A stretch of 64,000 bases of DNA from Elizabethkingia miricola (GTDB lineage: Bacteria; Bacteroidota; Bacteroidia; Flavobacteriales; Weeksellaceae), in NCBI RefSeq assembly GCF_001675285.1, contig NZ_LSGQ01000003.1, forward strand, positions 1 to 64,000. Direction: 5' to 3'. Under the pieces are notes generated by a model that saw only the letters and a program-made list of their open reading frames with translations, was not told the DNA's origin and did no database searches. Of this stretch, positions 52,114 through 61,344 are shown one piece after another (position 1 is the first letter of the stretch; each line of letters opens with the position of its first letter). The position numbers and the translations under genes were made by a program.

Positions 52114-53013
52114 TTAAAGTCTTTTTTTGATTTTATATTTTAACTTCTCTATAAAATTTCGTTTTATTTTATGCTCTTCATTTTCATGAAAGTAATTAGC
52201 TCTCCATGGTTTCTCGGATCGTGTTACTAGCTCATATAAAACCCTGTTTCTTTCAGCTAACTTCAATCTTTTTTGATAAGTTTCGTCATCCAGCAAATTT
52301 CTGTCGGTAGTATAAGATATTTTTGAATAATGATTCTGGTGAAGCACAATAGGACTGTCAATGATTTTTACCTCTAATCCTTTTAAATGAACTCTGTATA
52401 AAAACTCATTATCATCAAAAGCGATGCCTCTTGCAAATCTTTCATCGAAACCACCTAAGTCATATAGGTTTTTCCTTGTAATAGCCGAACAGAAATGGTA
52501 ACCTTTAGGGTTTGTAACAGAATGATTGTACCAGCAATCCAGCCCGTCTCCAATATATCCAACATTATTATCATCCATTAATGTCTGAATTTTTTCAGGA
52601 TGTTGAAGCAATGTATCCAAATTATGAGTACTCTCGATTCCTAGAGAGAAACAGGCAAAACTTAAGTAGTTATTATCATTAAGATGATTCTGCACAAAAT
52701 TTATAATGTTACCATAATGAAGGCATTCCGGATTTTGCAATATTATAATATCTCCTTTTGCTTCTTTAAAGCCAATGTTAAATGGAATGCAGGAATTAAA
52801 ATACCACTTATCTTCCTTTTCTAATCTGATAACCTTTAAGAATGGATATTTCTCCGTTAAATCTTCCAGTCTTTCATTTTCATCACTTCCGTCATCTACA
52901 GCAATAACTTCCAGATTAAAAGATGTGGTACTTAATTGACGGGAAATACTTGAAAGTGTATTTTCAAATAATTTCTTTCGGTTGTAGTATGCTGTAACTA
53001 TTGATATTTTCAT
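52114..53013 (-). CDS. Glycosyltransferase family 2 (chondroitin-polymerase-like C-terminus)
   Basis: A 299-residue protein from the ATG at 53013, which overlaps the preceding stop as ATGA; the longer reading to 53049 would overlap by 40 bases. GT-A fold: KISIVTAYYNRKKLFENTL start, AVDDGSDENE (nucleotide), and a C-terminal FDDNEFLYRVHLKG acceptor-site segment (Glyco_transf_7C type). It has a short basic C-terminal tail (IEKLKYKIKKRL). Likely transfers a sugar onto a surface glycan; donor unknown. Confidence 0.85.
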   Translation of the reverse strand: MKISIVTAYYNRKKLFENTLSSISRQLSTTSFNLEVIAVDDGSDENERLEDLTEKYPFLKVIRLEKEDKWYFNSCIPFNIGFKEAKGDIIILQNPECLHYGNIINFVQNHLNDNNYLSFACFSLGIESTHNLDTLLQHPEKIQTLMDDNNVGYIGDGLDCWYNHSVTNPKGYHFCSAITRKNLYDLGGFDERFARGIAFDDNEFLYRVHLKGLEVKIIDSPIVLHQNHYSKISYTTDRNLLDDETYQKRLKLAERNRVLYELVTRSEKPWRANYFHENEEHKIKRNFIEKLKYKIKKRL

Positions 53014-53831
53014 TTGAAGAACAGGAATTTTTTCTTTTTTTGTTGCCAATTACTTTGAAAGATAACACCCAAATAATTTTTTTTCAATTTATGAATATTA
53101 TGAAACTTCTTTTCCAGTAAATATTGCTCTTTATGGTGATAAACTTTAAAAAAGCCTTCTATGGGTAAGATTTCAATCAGTTTTGTTTTAAATAAATACT
53201 CTCCATAAATAACACATTCTGAAGGAGGAGTATTTTCATCTATCTTATTAAAGAAATCAATAAAACTAAGATTTTGCTCTCCTAGAAATACCTCATTGAA
53301 ATGCTTCCACACATTACAATTCCACAGATAGGGTGAAGGACCGTAGTCCCATTCTTTTCCAGTGTTTCCGAATAGAGGACGCGTAAAGCGGAGTGCTTCT
53401 TTAAAAAATATTTTTTCTGAATCCAGTCCTATATTTTCCATTGTTTCCAGAAAACCTTTTGACTCATGCATAATGGTGTAAGGAGTATTATCGTTATACA
53501 TGAAATCCGAATAATAGAAATCGCGAATAAATTCAGAATCTGAGTCAATGCAAAGATAGTTTTCACAAATCCCCAGGCGATACACATTAGACTTTATAAT
53601 CTGTTGATATCTCCAACCATCATTATCTGGGTATTCAAAAATATCACTGTCTTTAATAAGATTGATATTCTTGTGATTGAGATTATCTGCAAAATAATCA
53701 AAGTCAGAATCATTTACGGAAAGATAAACAGGTAAATGATCCCTGTTATATAGTTCAATAGATGCAATTAGTTTTTTTACCGGATCAAAATCCCGGCGAA
53801 AACTTTTGATAAATAATATTAATTTATGCAT
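53010..53831 (-). CDS. DUF6492-type putative glycosyltransferase
   Basis: A 273-residue protein. It starts MHKLILFIKSFRRDFDPVKKLIASI and has a DxD-like CIDSDSEFIRDF near 95-106. Later W and H/E residues are shared with GT-A-like DUF6492 proteins as far as I can tell. It lies between a GT4 gene (68-base gap) and the GT2 gene (4-base overlap), so it acts in the same glycan pathway. Catalysis is inferred only. Confidence 0.65.
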   Translation of the reverse strand: MHKLILFIKSFRRDFDPVKKLIASIELYNRDHLPVYLSVNDSDFDYFADNLNHKNINLIKDSDIFEYPDNDGWRYQQIIKSNVYRLGICENYLCIDSDSEFIRDFYYSDFMYNDNTPYTIMHESKGFLETMENIGLDSEKIFFKEALRFTRPLFGNTGKEWDYGPSPYLWNCNVWKHFNEVFLGEQNLSFIDFFNKIDENTPPSECVIYGEYLFKTKLIEILPIEGFFKVYHHKEQYLLEKKFHNIHKLKKNYLGVIFQSNWQQKKKKFLFFK

Positions 53832-53899
53832 TTCTAAAATTTTACAATGCTCTTAAATTTATTGTAAAGGTTAAATAATCTAAGGTGATTATAATCTTA

Positions 53900-55111
53900 T
53901 TATTGTAATAACTGAAAAATCTCTTCTTTCTGAGCTTCTATAGAAAATGGATAGATTGCTTTTTCAGAATTATTGTGCAGAGTATTCCATGTTGATTCAT
54001 TCGTACATATTTCAATAATATTATCAGCAAATTTTTGATAATCTTCATTTTCTGAGATTAAAGCGGTTATTCCGTTTTCTAAAAACATACCTTCTGCTCC
54101 GATATCAGTAGTTAGAACAGGGAGAGTATATTCTAAAGCTTGACCTATCTTTCCCTTTACCCCTGCGCCAAACCGTAGAGGAGATACTGAGGCAAAGCAC
54201 TGTTCATAATACGGAATAATATTTTCGACATAACCTACAACTTCGAAATTTTCAGAATTCATTTTAGAAATAGACAAAGGGGCTTCCGAACCGATAATGG
54301 TTATTTTTAAATCAGGTAAGACTTTCCATACTAAAGGCATGATCTTATGATATAATATTTCTACAGCATCTACATTGGGATCATGTAAGAATGTGCCAAT
54401 AAAGAATATTCCGTTCCGCTTTTCGAAAGATGGCATTTCCTCAGGTTTTACTTTTAAATTATGAACGTTACTTACTGTAAATAATTTTGATTCATCTACG
54501 AAAGAAGTCATAAACTCTTTCTCTTTCGTACTGATTACAGCAATTTTATTTGCTTTTTTACACAGTTCAGTTTCTATATGTTTGTAATGAATTAATTCTT
54601 TCGCTCTCTTCTCATCATATTTAATCTCCAGGCCTCTTTCCAGTCTGAGATAGTGAATATCAACCATATCATAAATTATCTTGGCTCGTGGGGCTTCTTT
54701 TCTCAAAAAATCCAGATAATATTCAAAAAGCTCAGGTCTGTGACACCATACAAAATCTAACTTTGGAAGTAAGTTTTTGATAAAGTGTTTTTTCCCTTTC
54801 ATAACACCATACTTCCCGATATATGGGGTATAAACGGTTACATTATGATCGTTTAGGTTTTTAATATATTTCTTTGACTCGGTTTTGGGAATCGATTTCT
54901 TCCAATCCATCAGGTAAACATTGTAATGCTTTGCTAAAAACTTTGCAATTTCTGTAATTCGATTAGAAGCTGAGTCTTTGTCAAATGTAGGGATTTGGCT
55001 GTCTACAATAAGTACATTTTTTTTGTTCTCATCAGAAATAATTGTTTTTTCTGATAATGGATAGTTTCTCTTTATATAGATATAATTCTTTATTTTTCTT
55101 TTAATCCCCAT
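53900..55111 (-). CDS. Glycosyltransferase family 4/1-type
   Basis: A 403-residue GT-B protein. The N-terminal Rossmann domain begins VLIVDSQIPTFDKDSASNRITEI, and the C-terminal donor domain holds FIGTFLHDPNVDAVE and PLRFGAGVKGKIGQALEYTLPVLTTDIGAEGM (split across the nucleotide-sugar site). The same features, at similar spacing, make up the C-terminal half of the 56321-58387 protein, so the two are paralogues. First gene of a three-gene leftward operon. Confidence 0.85.
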   Translation of the reverse strand: MGIKRKIKNYIYIKRNYPLSEKTIISDENKKNVLIVDSQIPTFDKDSASNRITEIAKFLAKHYNVYLMDWKKSIPKTESKKYIKNLNDHNVTVYTPYIGKYGVMKGKKHFIKNLLPKLDFVWCHRPELFEYYLDFLRKEAPRAKIIYDMVDIHYLRLERGLEIKYDEKRAKELIHYKHIETELCKKANKIAVISTKEKEFMTSFVDESKLFTVSNVHNLKVKPEEMPSFEKRNGIFFIGTFLHDPNVDAVEILYHKIMPLVWKVLPDLKITIIGSEAPLSISKMNSENFEVVGYVENIIPYYEQCFASVSPLRFGAGVKGKIGQALEYTLPVLTTDIGAEGMFLENGITALISENEDYQKFADNIIEICTNESTWNTLHNNSEKAIYPFSIEAQKEEIFQLLQ

Positions 55112-55159
55112 GGCATTATAATTTAAATATTTTCTTTGTGAAACTCTTTTACATTATAC

Positions 55160-55670
55160 TTATTTATAATGTTTTGAGAAATTATCCACATAAGGTAATT
55201 CGAGAAATCTTTTAATTTCACTAACATTCATATCCTCACTGTCTATTACCAACATATTAATATTATTAGGATGGTAAAAATAATAATTATGTACCATTAC
55301 ATTAGTAGTTATCAGTTTTTTCTATATCCGAGACTTTCAAAAGCTCTGAAGGAAAAGTCTTTTCTGGTCAGAATTGCAGCACCATTTTAGCAGGATTTAA
55401 TCATGTTTCTGGAATCTGTTCTTTTTATCCAGTATACTTATCTGCCCAAGTCTTTTTTTATCGTAATAATAAAATTCTGGTGTTTTTCATATTTCAGATT
55501 TTTTCGGAAGTACTTTGCTAAAAGCATTGATATCCTTGTCTTTGAAGTTTGTATGTGTCGGTGCTTCAATATTTATATGGTGAGCGTCAACTCCTTTATT
55601 GGAAAAAATCCACTATATATCGATCGTAATACCAATAATCAAAGCTTATGACGCAAATTTTCATTAATTC
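55160..55670 (-). pseudogene. Decayed coding remnant, 3' part sulfotransferase-like
   Basis: On the reverse strand, 55160-55321 is an open 53-codon stretch ending at a stop, whose C-terminus reads NNINMLVIDSEDMNVSEIKR then FLELPYVDNFSKHYK, like the end of a small sulfotransferase. Further upstream, protein-like pieces (for example GVDAHHINIEAPTHTNFKDK and AAILTRKDFSFRAFESLGYR) occur in other frames, separated by stops. I read this as one or two genes broken by frameshifts. Family is tentative. Confidence 0.4.
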
Positions 55671-55699
55671 GTTTTATTTTTTGTTCTCTTCTTCTTACG

Positions 55700-55713
55700 G
55701 AGATTCGAATCTC
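55700..55713. repeat. 14-bp perfect palindrome
   Basis: GAGATTCGAATCTC, six bases upstream of the shared intergenic repeat. It superficially resembles a tRNA T-arm but no tRNA surrounds it. Confidence 0.4.
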
Positions 55714-55718
55714 ATTAA

Positions 55719-55760
55719 ATAGGATGAGTTTGATGAAAAAAGGTTGCGCTATTTTTTCAT
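55719..55760. repeat. Shared ~40-bp intergenic repeat, copy 1
   Basis: ATAGGATGA, a short variable stretch, then AAAAAAGGTTGCG, C/T, TATTTT and CAT. The same order occurs at 61385-61423 with a few substitutions and small length differences. Both copies lie in long spacers upstream of rightward glycosyltransferase genes. No ORF covers them. Confidence 0.6.
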
Positions 55761-55860
55761 TATTTTGGCTAAAATAAAAATTATTTAGCTTGTCTGAATA
55801 AACGAAAACAAAACTATTTATTACGGAGTGGAGGCTGCCTGCGCTATCTTCTAAAAACAA

Positions 55861-56320
55861 AAAAACTGATGTGGTTGTAGAAGAAAAGAAAAATATATCA
55901 TAATGTCAGAATAGATGAATGACATATATGCGGAATGCAGGATTGACCGTAACCTTTAAACGGCATTTGGATAGTCTGCAATTAACATTGGACACTAGCG
56001 TTATGTGCAGATGATATTATAAGAAGATTTATAGAAGAAATGGATTGCCTCAATACGACTGAATGAATAATCTGCATTGATGACTGCAGATTATATGGGG
56101 GGAGAAACTATTGGGGAAATGAACCGCAGTAGAATACTATAATTGATCACTTTCTAAAAGAAAATTTTGTGAAAAAATCATTTTTAAAAAAAATGAAATA
56201 AAAGGTCTGTAATTCTTATGAAAATCGATATAACTGATTTTTTGAGATCGTTATAGTATGATTTTTTGTTTGGAATGAATAGTTTTTTATTGTTACTTTG
56301 ATCTGTTTTGAAAGATTGAA
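55861..56320. other. Gene-free part of the glycan-island spacer
   Basis: About 460 bases with no convincing ORF. It contains one perfect 10-bp inverted repeat (56067-56094) and a patch of higher GC around 55930-56020 that stands out from the AT-rich surroundings and may be debris of another element. The GT gene at 56321 has no standard -7 element in front. Confidence 0.5.
56067..56094. repeat. Perfect inverted repeat, 10-bp arms
   Basis: ATAATCTGCA and TGCAGATTAT with an 8-base loop TTGATGAC. Not followed by T-tract on either strand. Could be an operator or an end of a lost element. Confidence 0.45.
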
Positions 56321-58387
56321 ATGAGTATTAAAAAGTTAATCAGATCATATAAAAAAGATCTTAAATTAAAGAAATCCTATTTAGAGATTAAAGCAGATTT
56401 ATATACAATAGATGATCTAATTAAGAAAATAGAGTTTAAAGAAGAGGCAGACCCTAAAGTAACAATTATTATCCCTGTTCATAACCAGTTAAGGTATACA
56501 CTGAATTGTCTATATTCTATTATGACTGCTGAGGATAATGTTCCTTTAGAGATATTAATAATTAATGATAAAAGCACGGATAATTCATTAGAAGTATTAA
56601 GTAAAATACCAGGATTAAAAATTTTCAACAATTCTGAAAACTTAGGATTTCTAAGATGCGTGAATGAAGGTATTAATGAAGCACTTGGAGAATTTGTTTA
56701 TCTGCTCAATAATCATACAAAAGTTCTGAACGGATATTTATCTTCATTATTAAATGTTTTTGAACGACATAAAGATGCAGGGGCCGTTGGTTCAAAATTG
56801 ATTTATGCGGACGGTAAATTGCAGGGAGCAGGATGTTTATTGTTTAACAATGAGGTGGGGGTAAATAGAGGTGCCTCACAGTCTGTTCATAGCCCCGGAT
56901 TTAATTTTTTACGAAAAGTTGATTATTGCTCCGGGAGCAGCTTAATTTTCAGAAAGAAAGATATAACTGGAAACTTAAACCTGTTAGATCCTGATTTTTC
57001 ATCTGCATATTATGAAGAAACAGATCTTTGCATGAGGTTTGTTGAAAATCAAAAACTTACCATATACTATCAGCCTCAATCTGAAATTATACATTATGAG
57101 GATGTTAGCTACCAGCAAAAATCCGAAAATAAACAGGAATTATTGAAAAAAAATCACAGGTTTTTTTGGGATAGATGGGGTGAAAACATCACTTCTGAGC
57201 AATTTATTGTGAGGGGAAATAAAGAGTACTTTAATGATAATAAAGGTTATTCAGAAACAGTATTAGTGGTAGAAGAATATCTTCCGAAATATGATCAGGA
57301 CTCAGGGGCTAATAGATTTACTGAGATTATAAAAATTCTGATTAACAAGTCTTGTAAAGTTTATTTATTGGTTAAAAATCTTAATACTGAAAGTGATGCG
57401 ACTTATATTAAGTTTTTTGAGCAAATGGGGGTTGAAGTATTGAGAGATTTTCCGACTTCTAGGAAAAAAATAATACGTGTAAAGAAGCAAATAGAAGGTA
57501 TTATGCCTTTAGTAGATTTTATCTGGATTTTTAGACCGGAAGGCTTCGAATACTATGAAAAAGAAATAAAAAGGATGAATTCCGGGGCTAAAGTTATTTA
57601 TGACACGGTTGATTTACATTATTTAAGATTCGAACGGGAGAAAGATTTTTTTTCAAAATCAGCAAAACAGCTTAAAAAAGAGAATAATGTTAAATTCTTA
57701 GAAAGAAAAGCCCTTAAAGATGCCGATGCAGTTATTGCAATTAGCGATATAGAGAGAAAAACCATTGCCGGAACGGGTATACCAGACGAAAGAATATTTA
57801 TAGTAAGCAATATTCATATAATTAAGGAAAATGTATTTCATGAAGCTTTTGAGGATAGAGAAGGACTGGTATTTATCGGCGGATTTAATCATAAACCTAA
57901 TGTGGATGCAGTAATATATTTGTATAATGAGATAATGCCTTTAGTATGGGAATCTAATAATGATACAAAGGTTTATATTATTGGAGGTAATGTACCTGGG
58001 GAACTCCAAGCGTTACATTCTGATAAATTTCAGATTTTAGGGTATCAAAAAGATATAGATGACTATTTTACAAAGTCGAAAGCTTTTGTTGCACCATTAC
58101 GTTATGGAGCTGGTGTAAAGGGAAAGATAGGTCAGGCATTGGAATATAAACTTCCTGTTATCTCAACTACTATTGGTGTTGAGGGGATGAAACTGGAATC
58201 TGATGAGACGGCTGTAGTAGTTGATATAAATGATCCGGTTGGTTTTGCAAAAAATATATTGCTGCTAGATAAGGATAAGGAAAAATGGAATCACTTGCAT
58301 AATAATAGTGAGAAAGGATTGACCTATTTTTCAGTACAAAAACAGAAAGATAGTATTGTGAAAATGTTTAAATATTTAACAAATTAG
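56321..58387 (+). CDS. Bifunctional glycosyltransferase, GT2 fused to GT4
   Basis: A 688-residue protein. Residues about 45-290 are a GT2 domain (KVTIIIPVHNQLRYTLNCLY; INDKSTDNS; YYEETDLCMRF). Residues about 310-688 are a GT4/GT-B domain (VLVVEEYLPKYDQDSGANRF; GVKGKIGQALEYKLPV). In the GT2 domain the usual NNDT metal site reads NNHT with His132 at the Asp position; the codon is CAT, one change from GAT. The GT4 half is paralogous to the gene at 53900-55111. It starts a rightward unit on its own. Confidence 0.85.
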   Translation: MSIKKLIRSYKKDLKLKKSYLEIKADLYTIDDLIKKIEFKEEADPKVTIIIPVHNQLRYTLNCLYSIMTAEDNVPLEILIINDKSTDNSLEVLSKIPGLKIFNNSENLGFLRCVNEGINEALGEFVYLLNNHTKVLNGYLSSLLNVFERHKDAGAVGSKLIYADGKLQGAGCLLFNNEVGVNRGASQSVHSPGFNFLRKVDYCSGSSLIFRKKDITGNLNLLDPDFSSAYYEETDLCMRFVENQKLTIYYQPQSEIIHYEDVSYQQKSENKQELLKKNHRFFWDRWGENITSEQFIVRGNKEYFNDNKGYSETVLVVEEYLPKYDQDSGANRFTEIIKILINKSCKVYLLVKNLNTESDATYIKFFEQMGVEVLRDFPTSRKKIIRVKKQIEGIMPLVDFIWIFRPEGFEYYEKEIKRMNSGAKVIYDTVDLHYLRFEREKDFFSKSAKQLKKENNVKFLERKALKDADAVIAISDIERKTIAGTGIPDERIFIVSNIHIIKENVFHEAFEDREGLVFIGGFNHKPNVDAVIYLYNEIMPLVWESNNDTKVYIIGGNVPGELQALHSDKFQILGYQKDIDDYFTKSKAFVAPLRYGAGVKGKIGQALEYKLPVISTTIGVEGMKLESDETAVVVDINDPVGFAKNILLLDKDKEKWNHLHNNSEKGLTYFSVQKQKDSIVKMFKYLTN

Positions 58388-58494
58388 AAGATATTTTCCA
58401 AAACTGGATTCTTATTATAACTATTTAAAAAAGTAGTGCCATTAGTTTATTATTGTGAGTAAATAAACGAAATATATTTGGCTGTTGATTATAG

Positions 58495-58636
58495 ACCACG
58501 AAACATGAAGTGGTAAAGATTCTTAATGGGCTGAATTATAAAGCTTGGAAAATTTCCATCCTTAGTGCTTAATAAATGGGAGTCAAAAGTTGAAGACTAT
58601 TCCGTTAATCAGGTTAACCAGATTCGTAAGAGGTAA
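58495..58636 (+). pseudogene. Frameshifted coding remnant
   Basis: Two overlapping short frames, 58495-58572 (TTKHEVVKILNGLNYKAWK) and 58550-58636 (LNKWESKVEDYSVNQVNQIR then KR stop), join with a one-base shift into a plausible hydrophilic protein end. No start codon or upstream extension is found. Origin unknown; transposase or glycan-gene debris are both possible. Confidence 0.3.
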
Positions 58637-58673
58637 ATAAGAGTGCTTTTAAAAATTTCGTTTACAAAATATA

Positions 58674-59741
58674 TTATCGGTCTGTTGTAGGAAGTGTAAT
58701 TTTTGAAAGAGGAGCCGGATTTATAATATTTTCTATCCAGTTTTTAAAAGAGTATCTAAGCGTAATCTCTCTGACCGGAGGTATATATGCTTTTTCAAAG
58801 AATTTCTTTATTTCTTCAGTATTTGTATGAATGTCGTATATCAGAATATTACTTTCATCATAAAATTCATATTTTCTCACCTCTTTATTAGTTGTGATCA
58901 ACTTTTTATTATGTCCCAGTGCCTCAAATATGCGTAAAGATAATCCGTTATGTTTTGGGTTTACAAAGTCAATTAATACTTTAGAGTCAAGCATCTTTTC
59001 GGATATTTGTTCAAAGCTTTGTTTTTCGGAAATATACTGGATATAAGGAATATGGCGGTGCTTTTTAGAAATAGCTGAAATATTATCGGCATATATCTCA
59101 ATAAGAGCATTTATATTTAATGCATTAATTTTTTCGAGAAAGCTAATGATAAAATCCATTCTCTCTTCAATATATACACCTATGAAATATAAATCACGGG
59201 GTGTATTTTTTGTATTAGTTCCAAGAATTGTATTGTCAAAATAAAAATTGGTAATTCCTGTAGTATCAGGATAATCCATATCCTTGGGGTCAAAGACATA
59301 AAAGCGGCTAAAAAGAGAAATTTTGTCTTTAATTTTGGGGAATATATCTAATCCATCCCACTGATATGCATATGTAGCTTCGCTTTTGGCTTTAATTTTT
59401 TTTATAATAGAGTTAGGATAAAGATCGGCACGAATTATTAAAGCATAATGAGCTTTAATATCTTTTAATGAATCAATTTTTTTTTCAACATTATCATATT
59501 GATGGCGAAATTTTAATTTTTGTTTAAAATCTTTATCTCTCAAAAATGTTTTCCTCAGGAAGTTTTCTATTTTTTCTCCAATATTTTTGTATTGAAAATT
59601 TTCATCATCGAAGCAAATATTGATTACAGTAAAACCAAGTAATTCAAGATTTTTAATAATAAGCTTATAAATCCCATATCTTTTGGGCATTCCAAGGATA
59701 AAAATTTTATTATTATAAAACTTCCTGCAATCCATTTTCAC
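58674..59741 (-). CDS. Putative glycosyltransferase (GT-B-like)
   Basis: A 355-residue protein. The C-terminal part has DFVNPKHNGLSLRIFEALGHNKKLITTN (here in two parts), the donor-site pattern of CgeB/lipopolysaccharide-core-type transferases. The N-terminus contains the GMPKRYGIYKLIIKNLELLGF segment. Its start overlaps the end of the next GT2 gene by 29 bases. Family placement is by pattern only; donor and acceptor unknown. Last gene of a three-gene leftward operon. Confidence 0.65.
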   Translation of the reverse strand: MKMDCRKFYNNKIFILGMPKRYGIYKLIIKNLELLGFTVINICFDDENFQYKNIGEKIENFLRKTFLRDKDFKQKLKFRHQYDNVEKKIDSLKDIKAHYALIIRADLYPNSIIKKIKAKSEATYAYQWDGLDIFPKIKDKISLFSRFYVFDPKDMDYPDTTGITNFYFDNTILGTNTKNTPRDLYFIGVYIEERMDFIISFLEKINALNINALIEIYADNISAISKKHRHIPYIQYISEKQSFEQISEKMLDSKVLIDFVNPKHNGLSLRIFEALGHNKKLITTNKEVRKYEFYDESNILIYDIHTNTEEIKKFFEKAYIPPVREITLRYSFKNWIENIINPAPLSKITLPTTDR

Positions 59742-60498
59742 ATTTTATGATTTTCATTGTGACTACCTGTTGATATGATGACAGGTTTTTCGACTCATTT
59801 TTTCTGTCAAGATACTTGTGAAATAAATGATAACAAACTGCTTTCATCTTTAGCCTGCGTTGTTTAATTCCTATATTGTTAAATCTTGCGGCAAGTTCAA
59901 TATCTTCATGTCCCCAGCCATTTAGATCATTATTGTATCCATTGACCTCAATGAAATCATTTTTCCAAAAAGAAAAATTACATCCTTTAACATTATTGGA
60001 TTTTAAACGATCTTTTCTGAAAAACTTTGATGCAAATGGAAATCTGGTGGCATTGATTTTATTTTTCACATTTTTAATCATAGTTTTTATACAGAGCTTA
60101 TCAGCACTAAGTAAAGCTTTAGTGTTAGTTTCATTTATCATAGAGCGGCTGCCATTAAGAAAAAAACCTTCTCTTGCTTCATGTAAATGATCCTCAATAA
60201 ATTTTTTATTTAAAATAATATCTCCGTCTATTTGTATAATATATTCAGCATCTGTACCTGCAACTGCTTTGTTTAAGATTATTGTCTTTCTAAATCCTTT
60301 ATCTTCCTGCCAAAAATGCTTTACAGGAATGCTAAATCTAGTTTTCCATTCATCTATAAGTTCTTTTGTATGATAGCTGGAACCATCATCAGCAATTAGA
60401 ATCTCATCAGGGAGTACAGTCTGGATAGCTATTGACTGAAGTACCAAATCTAATGCTTTAGGCCAGTTATAGGTCGATATTAATAATGCCACCTTCAT
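59713..60498 (-). CDS. Glycosyltransferase family 2, tandem copy A
   Basis: A 261-residue GT-A protein: VALLISTYNWPKALDLVLQS, LIADDGSSYHTKEL, the DGD metal site in IIQIDGDIIL, and GWGHEDIELAARF (Glyco_transf_7C) near the C-terminus. It is clearly paralogous to the next gene and separated from it by three bases. Likely adds a hexose or amino sugar to a surface glycan. Confidence 0.88.
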   Translation of the reverse strand: MKVALLISTYNWPKALDLVLQSIAIQTVLPDEILIADDGSSYHTKELIDEWKTRFSIPVKHFWQEDKGFRKTIILNKAVAGTDAEYIIQIDGDIILNKKFIEDHLHEAREGFFLNGSRSMINETNTKALLSADKLCIKTMIKNVKNKINATRFPFASKFFRKDRLKSNNVKGCNFSFWKNDFIEVNGYNNDLNGWGHEDIELAARFNNIGIKQRRLKMKAVCYHLFHKYLDRKNESKNLSSYQQVVTMKIIKCENGLQEVL

Positions 60499-60501
60499 AA
60501 A

Positions 60502-61299
60502 TTACAAATATTGATTAATTCCGTTTTCACAGTATATGACATTATTTTTTTTTGCATACTCAAATATTTCTTCGTTGCGTTTAAGGTTTTCCTTTTTATT
60601 AATAGGATGATGAACGTGGAATATAATTCCACCTAGTTTTAGAAAGCGTTTTTGCTTTCCGGAGTTCAAAAGCCGGGCAACAAATTCTTTATCTTCAGGT
60701 CCCCATCCTTTAAAATCTTCGTTGTATCCATTTACAGCTATAGCATCATCTTTCCAGTAAGCCATATTGCAACCATGTATTTCCCAACGCTCATCTCCCT
60801 GCATTTTATAGTTTGTTTCGAAATACTTCCACAAAAAGGGAATGCGCACAGAGCTGAAAAAATTAGAAATACCCTTTTCAAATGGATTTGCTCGGGCAAT
60901 TTGCTTTGTCAATTTTTTTAAAGAAAGAGATTCATTCATATAGATTCGACTAGCCCTTACAAAAGAATTTTTCTTTGCAAATTTAATATGATCCTGAACG
61001 AAAAATGAATGTAAAATAAGATCTCCGTCTATTTGAATAATATAGTCGCCTGAAGCCCTGGCTATGGCTTTGTTTCTTATCTTGGCTAATTCAAAGCCAT
61101 TATCTTCATGCCATATATGATGAATAGGGATTGTAGAATTTTTTTGATGTTTTTGAATAATTTCTAAGGTAGAAGAAGTAGAGCCGTCATCCGCAATTAA
61201 TATTTCATCCGGAAATATGGTCTGAAGCATTATACTTTTTAAACATAAATCTAAAGCTTCTGGCCAATTGTAAGTGGATAAAATTAAGGATATTTTCAC
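60502..61299 (-). CDS. Glycosyltransferase family 2, tandem copy B
   Basis: A 265-residue GT-A protein: ISLILSTYNWPEALDLCLKS, LIADDGSTSSTLEI, DGD in IIQIDGDLIL and GWGPEDKEFVARLLN. Same layout as copy A, differing in the middle acceptor region, so probably a duplication with changed specificity. First gene of the leftward three-gene operon; upstream is the hairpin at 61345-61370. Confidence 0.88.
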   Translation of the reverse strand: MKISLILSTYNWPEALDLCLKSIMLQTIFPDEILIADDGSTSSTLEIIQKHQKNSTIPIHHIWHEDNGFELAKIRNKAIARASGDYIIQIDGDLILHSFFVQDHIKFAKKNSFVRASRIYMNESLSLKKLTKQIARANPFEKGISNFFSSVRIPFLWKYFETNYKMQGDERWEIHGCNMAYWKDDAIAVNGYNEDFKGWGPEDKEFVARLLNSGKQKRFLKLGGIIFHVHHPINKKENLKRNEEIFEYAKKNNVIYCENGINQYL

Positions 61300-61344
61300 T
61301 AAAATTTGTTTTTATGGTACTGTCAAATACTTATCATTTATTCT

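Noticed and set aside
55403-55651. 82-codon rightward ORF in the glycan-island spacer
   Set aside because: Low-complexity, Phe/Tyr/Ile-rich translation lying antisense to protein-like reverse-strand fragments; no promoter and no recognisable domain.
55700-55713. tRNA T-arm-like GATTCGAATC sequence
   Set aside because: It is a simple perfect palindrome; no acceptor, D or anticodon arms can be built around it on either strand.
55639-55860. 73-codon leftward ORF in the same spacer
   Set aside because: No start context, no domain and an overlap with the intergenic repeat; likely chance.
55990-56016. attC-like short sequence with ACACTAGCGTTATG
   Set aside because: The stretch is too short and lacks paired R/L boxes of an integron site; no integrase or cassette array is present.
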